Source: Dryas octopetala (Eukaryota; Streptophyta; Magnoliopsida; Rosales; Rosaceae). From it: a stretch of 64,000 nt of DNA. The DNA lies in assembly GCA_963921425.1 (NCBI GenBank), contig OY992832.1, positions 25,881,489-25,945,488 of the forward strand. Direction: 5' to 3'. The first letter of the stretch is position 1. Each line of letters starts with the position of its first letter. The notes beneath the pieces are model-generated. The model ran no database searches. It saw only the letters and a program-made list of their open reading frames with translations, and was not told the origin of the DNA. The translations under genes were made by a program, and so were the position numbers. This document shows, piece after piece, positions 1 through 12,000 of this stretch.

Positions 1-628
1 AAATTAAGAAACAAAAAATCTCGAAATCGATTTCTACTGCATGCAACTACAAAATCAAAATTAATAACAAATTAGAAATACAACTACAAACTAAGGGTTT
101 AAAATCAAATCATCGAACACAAAAACAGAACCAACTGAAACAGAGCAGTAAAAATTAAACACTATAAACTTCAATATGAAACGCCATAAACTGGAAATCG
201 AACAAACATATCGATCTCGATCTTCAGAAATCAAAAATCCAATTCAAAAATCAAAATCAAACATTAAAATATAAAATCAAATCATAATTCAAACAAAACC
301 AAACTTGCAAGTCGATTAGCAAAGCTTCAAAAGCTCGAGCGCATAATTTGCGTGATGAGATATTGAAGCACAAAATTTGAGAGAGAAGAGATGAGAGATC
401 GACTCGCGAAATCGACTCAGGGATTTGAGAGAAGAAAATTGAATTCAAAATGAAAAACAAAAAAATTGAAACTAAATCAAATTAACTAACGAAAAAAAAC
501 TAAAAAACGGAATAAAGGGCAAAAACGTAAATGAAAAAGTGGATAGTTAGCTAATGAATTGACCTAGGTGACTTGGAGGTTACAAAAGTAACCTTATTGT
601 TACATTTTACAAGTAGGTGTAGTGCAGC
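1..628. other. A+T-rich intergenic sequence, no gene seen
   Basis: The stretch is strongly A+T rich. The only longer open frame (257-460, minus) has no recognisable domain and looks like chance. It may be the flank of a gene outside the window. Confidence 0.5.
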
Positions 629-898
629 TTAACCCGTTTGACACTGCTTCTTAGAAAGCGCTTATACTCAGTAGTGTTTTTGCTGGAACGCTTTTACTTA
701 TAAGCACATAAAAATTTTTATAAAAATTTCAAGTTGTTCATGCAAAAGCACTTGGAAGTGTTTCTAAAAAATCTTAAAAGCGTTTTTATAATCTATAAGC
801 ACTTTTATTTATTTTTGCCAAACAAAATCATAAACACTTTTACTAATCTGAAAACACGTACTTTTGATAGTTCTAAAAGTAGTCCCAAATGGGCCCTA
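629..898. mobile_element. Possible hAT-type MITE, degenerate ends
   Basis: The left end (CCCGTTTGACACTGCTT, from about 632) is an imperfect inverted match to the right end, which closes at about 897 with AGTCCCAAATGGGCCC. The interior repeats AAGCACTTTT/AAAAGCGTTTTT motifs on both strands, as is usual for plant MITEs of the GGGCC..TTTGGGA kind. I could not find a target-site duplication, so the limits are approximate. Confidence 0.35.
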
Positions 899-1127
899 AA
901 TAGGATGTTTGTCATGCATCCTACACTAATTTATTCAATTAAATATTTGGTAAAATCTCCAAAAATTAAGATAAAATCAGCAAGGTAATTATCAATAGTC
1001 ATAATTATCTTGATTTTCTTCCAAATCTTCTCCAAAATCTACTAAATCTTGGTCTAATAGTCAAAAATCAAGATGCTAAAAACGGGTGTAAGTAATAAAT
1101 CTTTTTATTGTCTAAGGTAGTACCAAG

Positions 1128-2104
1128 GAGTAAAATTTCGGTTTTGAGAAAATTTTCGTTGGAAATTTCGATTAAAATTTTGATTTCGACAAAATCGGAC
1201 AAAAACGACAAAAAATGCTATCAAAATACGAAAATTTTGAATAAAACTTGACCATATGTTTATTTAACATATTATTTACTACACTGATAAAACACATTGA
1301 AGAAACCAAATTATATAGTAGGTTTCATGTGATATAAGGTGAATATAATGCGCACTAGAGGCAAATACTATTAAAAAAATAGGTCACTAATTAATAATTA
1401 ATCTCTATATACCTTAATACTCTTTATAGTTTATAATCTATACATTAAACCCTATATACTCTATATTGTTTAAGATATGGTATAAGATATTAGAATTTAG
1501 GCCCTTTAGAGTATTTTTTTAATAATTTTTTATATAGAAATGTATTAGGGTTTAAAAATAAACGAAACACCAAAACAGCCAAACGAAACCCTAAACAAAA
1601 CCTAAACCTTTTTTTTTTTTTTTTCTTTCCAATTGCCCAAAAGCTCCAAACCCCAATCAACCATAAACTTTTTTTTTCTTTTCTTTTCTTCCCCCGTGAC
1701 TCTCCAGTAGTCTTCCTCTCATTTCTCTTCTCTGTGAAACCTTATATTTCTCTCTCCTCTCCCAGTCCTTCACTCCCTCTTCCCTCTTCCCTCCTCCCTT
1801 GTCCCCTCCCTGATTTCTTCTCCCTCCCCGATCTCTTCCTCCCCTGATCTCCCTCTCTTCCTCCTCTCCCTCCCCGAATCTCTTCTCTCCCTCCGGTGAC
1901 GGCAACTCTGTCTCTTCCTCCCCGATCTCTTCTCTTCCTCTGGTGACGGCATCTCTACCTCTTCCCCCCCTCTCTGGTTTTTGCCTCCCTTCTCTCCCTC
2001 TGGTCTCTACCTCCGAAAATTTCGCCGAAATTTTGGCGAAATTTTTCAAAATTAATTTGATATGGTGTTAAAATTTCAATACCCCAAAAAACGAAATTTT
2101 ACTC
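1128..2104. repeat. Possible foldback element around a pyrimidine-rich tract
   Basis: GAGTAAAATTTCG at 1128-1140 is matched by its exact reverse complement at 2092-2104. Both ends run into sequence rich in AATTTCG/CGAAATT motifs. The interior holds an A+T-rich part and, at about 1660-2010, a nearly pure C/T tract on the + strand. No flanking duplication was found. The minus-strand open frames over the tract (1657-2049) are low-complexity Arg/Glu/Gly-rich artefacts of the polypurine strand. Confidence 0.3.
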
Positions 2105-2164
2105 TTTAGACTTCAATTCTCTCTCTCTTTTGTTTTTTAGAGGACTCATTCTTTTTATTTTCAA

Positions 2165-2596
2165 GGGTTTATTTCATATTTAGTACCTAAACTTTGACCC
2201 TTGTCTTAATGTGGTACCTAAACTTTTATTTGTCCCAATTGAGTACCTAAACTTTTATTTTGTGTTAATAGGTACCAAAATGAATTTTTGTTAAAATTGT
2301 CAATAAAAATTAAGGGCAATATAGTCAAAGTATATTTTAATTATTTTCTTTATATGTTTAAAATTATTTAAAAAAAACACACAACAAACAAAAAAAATTA
2401 AAAATTAAAATTAAAAAATAAATTTTTTGAAGTGACTATATTGCCCCCAACTTTTGTTGATAATTTTAACAGAAATTTATTTTGGTACCTATTAGACACA
2501 AAATAAAAGTTTAGGTACTCAATTGGAACAAATAAAAGTTTACGTACCACATTAAGACAATGGTCAAAATTCAAGTACTAAATATGAAAAAAACCC
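2165..2596. mobile_element. MULE-like foldback MITE with 9-bp target duplication
   Basis: The element is 432 bp and almost entirely two inverted arms; both ends start GGGTTT and continue into TCATATTTAGTAC with slight divergence. It is flanked by the perfect 9-bp duplication TATTTTCAA (2156-2164 and 2597-2605). A 9-bp duplication with long inverted arms is typical of Mutator-derived MITEs. It has no coding capacity. It lies 479 bp upstream of the homeodomain start codon and so sits in that gene's upstream region. Confidence 0.85.
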
Positions 2597-2605
2597 TATT
2601 TTCAA

Positions 2606-3074
2606 AATAAAACTTTTTGGTCATTTTTGTTTTTGTTTTTTTGTGCAGGGTGCGTTCGTTAAAACTTAAAAGTCAATTTGGATGAAGAAAATTAACAGAA
2701 AAAAGGGAATGAATAGCCAAAATTGGATTTAAATATAAACCAAAAATATCGGATTTAAATAAATAAAGCTAAACCGAAAACGGCAAAAGAAAAGAAAAAG
2801 CCCAACTGTGAGAGTTAATTTGGATTTTGGTTGAAGAACCAAACCAAATGAAGGAAAACAGAGGAAAACAGAAGAAAGAGAATTCCCTCTACCTTTGAAC
2901 CTTTTCTTTCTCTCTCTAAAACCAAAATTTAATTGGGTGCAAACAAAAACTTGCAGACTCAATTGTATACTCTTTTGCTTCAATCTGTTTCGCCAAACGG
3001 TCTAATGGGTTTCGCATTTTAGGCCTTTAGAAGTAAAAAACTAACAGAGGAGAGAATCCTCGGAAACTCACACC
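2606..3074 (+). promoter_or_regulatory. Probable promoter and 5' UTR of the homeodomain gene
   Basis: This is the sequence between the MITE and the inferred start codon at 3075. A pyrimidine-rich CTTTCTCTCTCT stretch (about 2907-2918) could be part of the core promoter or 5' UTR. I see no convincing TATA box. The minus-strand frame 2729-2983 has no domain and is not called. Placement is inferred from the start codon only. Confidence 0.4.
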
Positions 3075-6000
3075 ATGGAAGGTATTGTTGCTTTTCTCTC
3101 TATCTAAGATATTTTTGAGATATGGATTTTGTATTTTCTGATTGATTTATGTGAATTCCTTTCTTTGGATTGCTTGTTTGTATTTGGGATTTTGGTTTAT
3201 TTTATGCATGGAGAGTTTGTTCTAATGGTGAAGAGGGTATGTGGCTTTTGAATATTGGGTGTTTGGTTATTGAGGAATTAAGATAAGTGCAGGAAATTGG
3301 GGCTTTGATTTCTAGTTGTTTTGTGTTTCCTTCTGTCTTATCGAGTACCAATGCTAGTAGAGTCTAATATTTCATTTTGTTTGGCCGTGAGTCTAATATA
3401 TTTTTAATGCTTTACGTTTCCTACATTTTATTTTAGACACAAAATTCGGCCTTAGGGTTTTATTTTAATTTTTAAGTTTACTGAGTTGTTTTCTGAGCTG
3501 CATTTAGTCTATTGGCACAAAGTATGGTAACATTATTAATCACGATGATGTGGAAATGTTAGGAAATTCTTCACTGTTTGTAGAAATTATCCCTTTATGA
3601 TTTTTCCTGGTAGGCTTGTTCGACCTTATAAATTCTCTGTAATTGCTATGGTTAATATTGTTATGTTTTGTCCTTGTTATATATTTGATTGTCAAATGTT
3701 CTTGTGCTTCACTAGCAAAGCTCAAGTATTTGGATCTGTTTTATATGATTGTATCAATCAGTTACGAAACAAGAATGTTTCTACAAAAGGGAAAAACTGG
3801 TTTGTGTTTGAAATTTTGAATTAATATATGAAAAGCGAGTGTATTAGCATCACATAAATTTTGGTGAAGTTAGTGAAAGAAAAAACAGTTAAGCATTTGT
3901 AAGTATTTTTTAGGGCATCATGAAATGCATGAATGACAATATCATTTAGGTTAACTTAAAAAGTTTGTGTTGATTGAAAAAAAAGACTTGAAAACAGCTT
4001 GTGAAACAGGATGCTGTTTGGCATGTGAACATGACCTGCCTACATCCAGAAACAGGCTCTTACACCTATGGGTACACTTGACTCATAGGTCAAGGCTTTG
4101 GAAGGGACTCGTGTAATAAATAAGTTTCAATACTGTCAGTGTGAGAATGCCCTACTGTAAGAGTCCCGCTAGTTAATATAGGGGATTAGGGAACTCTATT
4201 AAAATTGAAAAAAAAGAAAGGAAAAAGTTTACATGACCACCGTGTTTACTGAAGTTAAGGCAATCTAATATCTTTCCTGAATACTATATTTGTATGCTTG
4301 AACTTTGAATGTACAGAAATAGGTTGCAAACCTGTTTATAAGTTACATGTTTTTTAGTTCATGAACAGAAATACTTTAGATGTTTTTGTAAACTAAGCCA
4401 TTTGTAGGTGTGACCTTCACAATCCAAGTTTTTGGCTGAATGCTTCTGATCTGAAGAAGCATGAAAGATCAGAAGCATGAAGTTGCATAGGTGGGAGGTT
4501 TAGCTTTGCAATTATCATGCTCATTTGTCTTGTTAGGAGTGAGAATTACAGGGAATCTTCTAATTTTCCCACTTGAATATCGAGAATTGGAGTGGTGACT
4601 AGTTTTGGAAGATTTTGTTGGAAAGGTTCAGTTTAAGCAATCATTTCATATAGAAGATTCCTGCAACCTAGGGAGGGAATTGCATATACTTCCCACCATT
4701 TTATGTTTCTGTCAGGAGGTCCTTAGCTGAGGAGACCGTTTTATTATTTGTTGTCTCAAAAAGAAAAGTCAACGGGCATAGCCACAAATATTGTAAGGGT
4801 GGGGCTATTTGAACCCACAAAATTACTTTCTCTACCCACCTGATTTTTTTTTTTTAAAAAAACTCTAAATCCACTTTTACCCCTAAAATAAAATGAAAAA
4901 CAAAAAATAAGAAAATAAAAAACCTTCCTCTCCACTGCAACCCCTCTGTTGGGGTTTGAAATCCAGAAGCATCCTCGCCAAGACTTCCATTCTAACTTGT
5001 TTTAAAACAATGAGAAAATATAAGCTATTAATTCATTCTTTGCTTCCTTCATCTGCAAAGACAAACCCATCAGATTTCTTCATTCCAAATCTACCATGGC
5101 AAGGAGCTCGGAGCTCGGAGCTCTCAAAGTGACACATGAAGAGAGAGAAAAGAGGGAAAACGTTTCAATTATAGAGATTAGGAACCACCTCTTAGTTTCT
5201 CCAAACCCTTATCTATCTCTCTGTGCTATGATGGCAGAAAAGAGCTTCAATGTTCTCCAGGTTCTAAAGCCCAAGAGGGATGCGTATGAATTTGCTTCAT
5301 TGTCCTCCACCTCTTCCTTCCCATTTCTTTTTCCTCTATCATTATACCCACCATCAACCCTGACCCCACCTCCTTTTGCAGAGGCAACCCAAGGCATTGG
5401 CTGGTGCCAGAACTCTGCGCCTCTCAACCCAAAGTGGCTGGACTTGGGTGACACCATGACCATGCTACTTTTTAAGTTAAAATAACAGAAGAAAAAATAT
5501 GGAATAAAAATAATAAGTAAGGTTGAAGTTGTACTTTTACTAACAAAAACAAATGGAGGGGGTCAAATGAACAATATTGTGGATTCAAATAGCCCCATCC
5601 TTATTGTAATCTTAATAAAGAAAGTTATTCATGTGAATATTACTGCTAGAATAACTTTGTAAGAGTCCTAAAATTTAGGTTTTTAAACTTTGGAATTGTT
5701 GAATCACAATGCAACCATTTCCTCCTTTGCTTCTTTCTCACTCCTCCTTGGTTGTTTCTTGGAACCTAAATTGTATATGAAAATTAAGTGAAGAATTGTG
5801 GAATTTCCTGACTTGTGGAATTGTTCTGAGAGGAGAATTGGGGCTATTCAGGGATCTGGGAAGAGGGAAGGTTTGGTCTGTAAGGCTGACTTTCAAAAAG
5901 CAGATGACCATGTTGACTAGACTTTCTTAGACCATGTGTTAGCTAGATGGAGGACCTGGATTGCCTTTATCCTTTGAAATCTTCAGTGATAGTTAATGGA

Positions 6001-9000
6001 ATACCAAGAGGGAGATTTGGTGCTTCTTGGGTGTTGAGACAAGGAGATCCCTCTCCCTGTTTCTTTTAACAATAGTATATGCTCCATAGGTTCATGCCGA
6101 GAGTTATTGATTGTAATTTCATTGAGGGTTAGTGCTGGCTTTTATTTGGACTGTGTGATTGGAGACAAATAGAAGGATCTTCAACAATAGGGCAGAGGAG
6201 ATGACTTTTATTTTTGACTTTTAGGGACATATTCCTTTTAGGGTTATGTTTCTTTATTGGACGAGAGTTTTAGGTTAATGGTTGGTTGCTAGCTTTATGT
6301 TTGTAGTTGGTTTGCCCTAGGTGATTTACTTGCAGTTGGTTTGTCTTGGGTAGACTACTTGTCCAACTCCTTAGATATTTTGTTTCCTTTTTCAATAAAG
6401 TTCTTGTTTCCCATAAAAAACTTGGGTTGACTAGGCAGAAAGTATCGTTTGCACTTTACTCATATTAGGTAGAGATCCAATAAATCAAAAGGGACGTTTT
6501 AGCAGATCAGAAGTAAGGGAAATTGTTTTTGGTCAATAGAAGTAAAGGATTTAAAAGAGCACAAAATATATACTTAACAGAAGATGTGGCTCACACTTAG
6601 GGAGATATGGCAAATTTTTCTGTGGTTGAACTCAAGTAATAGGGATGAGGGTTTTGTCGAGTCCTATTTGCATGGATCATGCGCATGTCCTGAAGTTAGC
6701 TACAGTGTTTTTAGCACCAAACTTTACTATGAGTACCACCACCACGAAACTCATTTATTTGTTTTACATTTGATCAAATGGAATATTATATTCATACAGG
6801 GAAGCCAATAGGGTAACAAATATGTGCTGATAGATATATGTTTATCCTATCATAGATTTCATTTTGTGACTAACATAACCTCTTCACTCTTCGGTTGATG
6901 TTTAGAATCGAATGAACTGAATTCTGAGGAGAATAAAGCTTCCCTAGATAATAATAAAAAAAGACGGCTCAAGACACCATCCCAGGTTACAGCTTTGGAG
7001 AAATTTTATAATGGTAAGAATGCTTCTCTTGTTATATTTTTTGTCTTACTCAGTTTTGAGTCATCAAATTTCTCAAAGTAAAATTCTTTTTCCAGAGCAT
7101 AAATATCCTACAGAAGAAATGAAATCACAACTTGCGGAGCAGTTAGGATTGTCAGAAAAGCAGGTATCTGGATGGTTTTGCCACAGAAGGTTAAAAGACA
7201 AAAGATTGTTGAGAAATGAAACATGTGCTAATGGACGGCAAGATCGTTCAAGTGGTGTTATTCAGGATCGAGCTAGTGGACTTGGGCAAGACTCATGTGG
7301 CAGTACCAAACATGGAGATTATAAGTTTGTTGATCCAAAGGAGGTTGAAAGTCGAAGGCTTTCTGGGCATGATTTCCCAGCTGCAGATCTAAGCCATGAG
7401 CATAGGAGTCATTATACAGAAAGAGTTGGTGGCATGGATAATACATCTTCAGAAAGTAGCTCATCTTTACAAGATAGATTCTTTACTCAAAATGACGATC
7501 CATATGATATGGAAACTTCTAGATTCCTAACACATGATGGAGTCTTTTCACCCATAAATTCCAAGGGCACAGGGAAAATGGGATATAAGCCTTCAGGGTT
7601 TTTGAAAGTGAAAGGTGAAATAGAAAATGCTGCTATTACAGCTGTTAAGAGGCAACTCGGGAGGCATTATAGGGAGGATGGTCCTCCATTAGGTGTAGAA
7701 TTTGATCTGCTTCCTCCTGGTGCATTTGAATCCCCAATTATGGATCCTGTCCATGGTAAGTCGTAACATAATTTCTGGCAAGAGAACAAATTTTACATTC
7801 CATGCAATTAGTCGTCTGAGAACGGTAAGCCTGATTACTATGTTTTAGATCATGCTGCTTAACCTGTATTGGTGTTCTCATGTTTCAATCATATTTTACT
7901 TTGTTTTTGAGAATGATTATCGAGTGCGTTAACTGGCTCAAGCAGTGTTGAACAAACCGTGAGATGGTGTAAGTGTTGCTTTCGGGAAATAAGATGATGA
8001 TGGTTTATGAGAAAAAAGTAGGGTGTAGGTTTTATTTTGACTATACAATGGGTTAATCTGGTTTGCGCATAGGTGATGTAAATACTTCCATTTCAAGTAA
8101 AACCATTGAAACAAAATTTTGAAGTGTTTGACAGTTTATTGTATTATAGTACAGTTTCATGAAGATTATGCAAATTGTTCTATATGGAGGGCTGATTTTA
8201 TGGTTTACCTGATACCAGTGTGTTTTGTTCAGTGTAGTAGCATAAATCTTGAATTGTGTTTCTATTTTTGGCTTCCTTTTATTTTTTTGGACTCTTTTTA
8301 ATACATGGATAGTTGTGAGGAATGTGGAGTTAGTGGAATTTTACCGGCAAATATTACATAATGGTAGTTTTGTAAGATTGACATTAAAGGGCAAACTTTG
8401 TCTTTTTGGTCTCAATAAAATTAAGGGGATAAATGGACAAGATTGGTGACTATCTACAGTGTATGGCCCCAATAAAGCTAGGGCAATGAAAAGAGAAGTG
8501 AAGGTGGAGTCATTGAAGATTGGGAATTACAGATCTATAAGTTTGGTGACTAGTCGGTACAGTATAATTGGTAAGCTGTTGGCCTCGAGGTTAAGGGAGG
8601 TGTTAAGTGACACTATTTAATTTGCTCGAAGCCTGTCAAGTAATGTTTGTTGGGGGATTGAGCACTTCTTGATGGGAGCTCGAGCATTACTTGAGGGTTA
8701 AATTTCTAAATTCTTAAAAAAAGGGTTAAAAGTCTTTAATGAAAACAAATAAGGGCTAGCACTTCTCGATGGGAGCTCGAGCATTACTCGATGTTTAAAT
8801 TTCTAAATTCTGAAAAAAATGGTTAACAGTCTTTAATGAAAACAAAAAAGGGTTAGTTTTCAAAACTTCCCTTGTTAATGAGGCTAAAAAATTGCTTCTC
8901 TCCCTCGCTCTTTTATTTCAAAGTTACTCTGGCGGAGTGTGGTATGCTTTTATTCACAGTCTTCAGTATCTTAGTATTAACCCTGGATATTTGTTTGAAT

Positions 9001-12000
9001 ATCTATATATTAGGTTCTTGCAGAGTAGTCTTATATGTCTCATTTGTTCAATGCTATGGCAGAACCGTCCATTGTTGGTAATCCTGTTCTCCTCCATTCT
9101 CCTGACATTTCTGGAGTGAAAAGGCAACCAAGTCCAAGCACTGTAAGTGGACCTTCTGATACATTTTGTGTTATATTTTGAAAGATCTGGTGGGGAAAAA
9201 ACTGTTTCTATTTGAAATATGATGGTTGTGTTCGAGGGTGTAAATATATGGAAGAGCTAATTTCGTTGTTCATTTTCATCATATAAGATAATAATGACGG
9301 GGAAGATTTATGAAATCAATTGATATTGATTCTGAATGCTTATGTGCCAGATGCTATTCAACATAAATCTTCAGGAGTCAAAATGTTTATTCAACATAAT
9401 TATTCCAGTTAATGGAATATATATAACTTTAGGCTCAATTCTTGCTGTAACACAATCTTCTCCATCTCCAATGCACCACAATTTCTGTTACTGGAGAAGT
9501 GTGGCCTGCTGTTACACTGAACCCCATGAATCCTGTCCTTTACTGCCAAGTCCCTTTCACCCTCTGAAATGTAAAATAAAATCCCCCAACCTCTACTGTT
9601 ACATTACTGTGAACCATTGCATCTCCTGCATTTTTGCATGGTACAAAATTCATAGAATCAGTGGACAAGATGTCCACAAACATCTAGTTACAAATAAACC
9701 ACCCCAAAGACACTTGCTCTCTAAATAAATCAAAACAAAGACACTTGCTCTCAAGGTCTTTGTATTTATTTTAAAATGTTGACACTGTTGAGATATTCTC
9801 TCTCTTCCCTCCCTCCCTGTTTTAATAATTTTTGCACCTTTTCATGCCCTTGCAGAGATATGAAGTATGCAATTCCAAGTTAAGTTCCCAGGATTCGTAT
9901 ATGCAGCAGGCAAATCCTAGCATCATCCATGGGTTTGATCTTCTGGAGAAGAAATCTTGCAAGAAATTTAGACAAAAGTCGACTTATCTCAACCATACCA
10001 ATTCATCCCCTGGCCAAAACTCTTCCTTGGACATTTATGATAAAACTGCTGGAGGAGCCTCTGCTTATAATAGCAATAAGAAAAATAGAATGAGCTCTAA
10101 GCAGGGTCACTATGGTAGGAAAATTAGCAGTGAACAAACAGAGCCTTGGTTACATGATTATGATAAAGTTAGTAGGCCCAAGTTTGTCCAAAGGAGTGAT
10201 TACTTGAAGTCAAAGCCTTTGAATTCTATAGTTAAGCATTCTGAGACTGATGACACAGAGAGAGGACTATTTACGATGATCGCAAAGGTATTTCTCTATG
10301 CCTTTCAACTTCTATGCTCTATTATTCAACAACTCCCATATTGAAAGTACTTGGCTTGTGACTATTTTTTGCTATGTGTTCAAGGAGGAGAAACTTGATG
10401 GAGAATGTAAGGTCATGAAAGACTATCACAATCCACTTAGAGTAAAGATGAATTCTACAGATGAAATGGCGGTGAGTTTGAATTTTGATGGCACATTGTT
10501 AATATGCATGCATGGCATACATACATAAGTACATACTATTGCTTGTGTATGCATGGTGGTTTGCTTTATGTTGACATCCTTTTTCCTTACTGATGAAGGC
10601 TGCAAAACAAGCCAGAGTTAATTTCCCTCAACGAGATTATGCGACAAATTCATCATTTGTTCAATTGCCACCTCGTAAAAATCAGATTAAAAGGTTGGTA
10701 TAATTTATGGCATTTTTTTTAATTGTGCATGTGTGCCTTTGTTTTTGTTTTTGTTTTTTATTTTATTTTTTTTATTTTTTAAATTTTACTAGGGCTTTGT
10801 TTCCTCTATTGTCCGGTTAAATTAAGTCTGCAAAGTCACATTTTCCCCCAGTACATGTTTAAATAATGTCCACTTGAGTAATTTGGCTTTAGGGTGGTAG
10901 AATCTTTTTGTGCACTTTCCCGACATGAAGATTTAATAGAGAAAAGTGTTTATCAATGGAGTAAAATACTCAAAATGGTAATGTGGAGTTAACAGCAGCC
11001 CTGGGGTGTGGTACGGGGAGGTGGCCCCTGAAGTATTTGGGTTTGTGGCAAGGAGGGAATCCAAGGGCAAGTAGTTTCTGGGACCCAGTGGTGGAGAAAG
11101 TGGAAAAGGAAGCCTGTCTATCATTGGGAGGCAGACTAGCATTAATTCAATATATTTTAAGTAGTTTTCCGATTTATTATCTCTCACTATTCCAAGCAGT
11201 GTGGCCAAAAGGATAGAGAGCTTGATGAGAAATTCTTTATGGGAAGGTGTGGCAGAAGGGAGGAAAGACCATTTGGTTAGACGGGATGTGGTATGAGTGA
11301 AAGAAAAAGGGAGATTGGGGGTGGGAAATTTGGTAAAAATAAATGGGGTGTTACTTGGGAAATGGTTAGATTCCTGGAGGAGAGGGATTCCCTTTGGTTT
11401 GCTGTCATAGAAGTAAATATGGCTGCATGGAACAGTTGGGATTCCAACATTTTGATTAGTGTTCAAGTCGCTGCCCATGGAAAGACATCTCTCGAGGCAT
11501 TAATTCTCTCTCTTCTTGTTGTTTGGAGGTGGGTATTGGGAATAAGGTGAGGATTTGGGAAGAATGTTGGGTTGGAGAAACTTCGTCCTGCCATTCTTTT
11601 CCTCGGTTGTACAGGTTGTCACTATCCCATACTACTTCCATTGCTAGTATGTGTGCTTATCCTCTTTCCTATCCATTGACATGTGATTTTGGGTTCCGTA
11701 GCAATCTAAATGATGAGGAAGTCGGGGAGTTTGTTTTGGAGTTATGAGTCATTGGGGGTGTTTTCTTCTAACCCTTGGCTTTCTCCTTTTATTCCCTCTT
11801 TTGTAATTTGGAAGGCTAAAGTACCCTCTGAGGTACAGGGTTTAGCTTGGATTATTGCTCGTGGGAGGGTTAATACATGTGCCATGGTTCAGAGCAGAAG
11901 ACCTTTTGTCTGCCTTTCCCCCATTGATGTTTTATTTATAAAATGGGTGCTGAGACTGTGGATCATTTGTTTCTTCACTGCCTGATTGCAACTTTCTTAT

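Noticed and set aside
1657..2049. Arg/Glu/Gly-rich 130-codon minus frame
   Set aside because: Translation of a polypurine strand; no domain, no start context, inside a possible foldback element.
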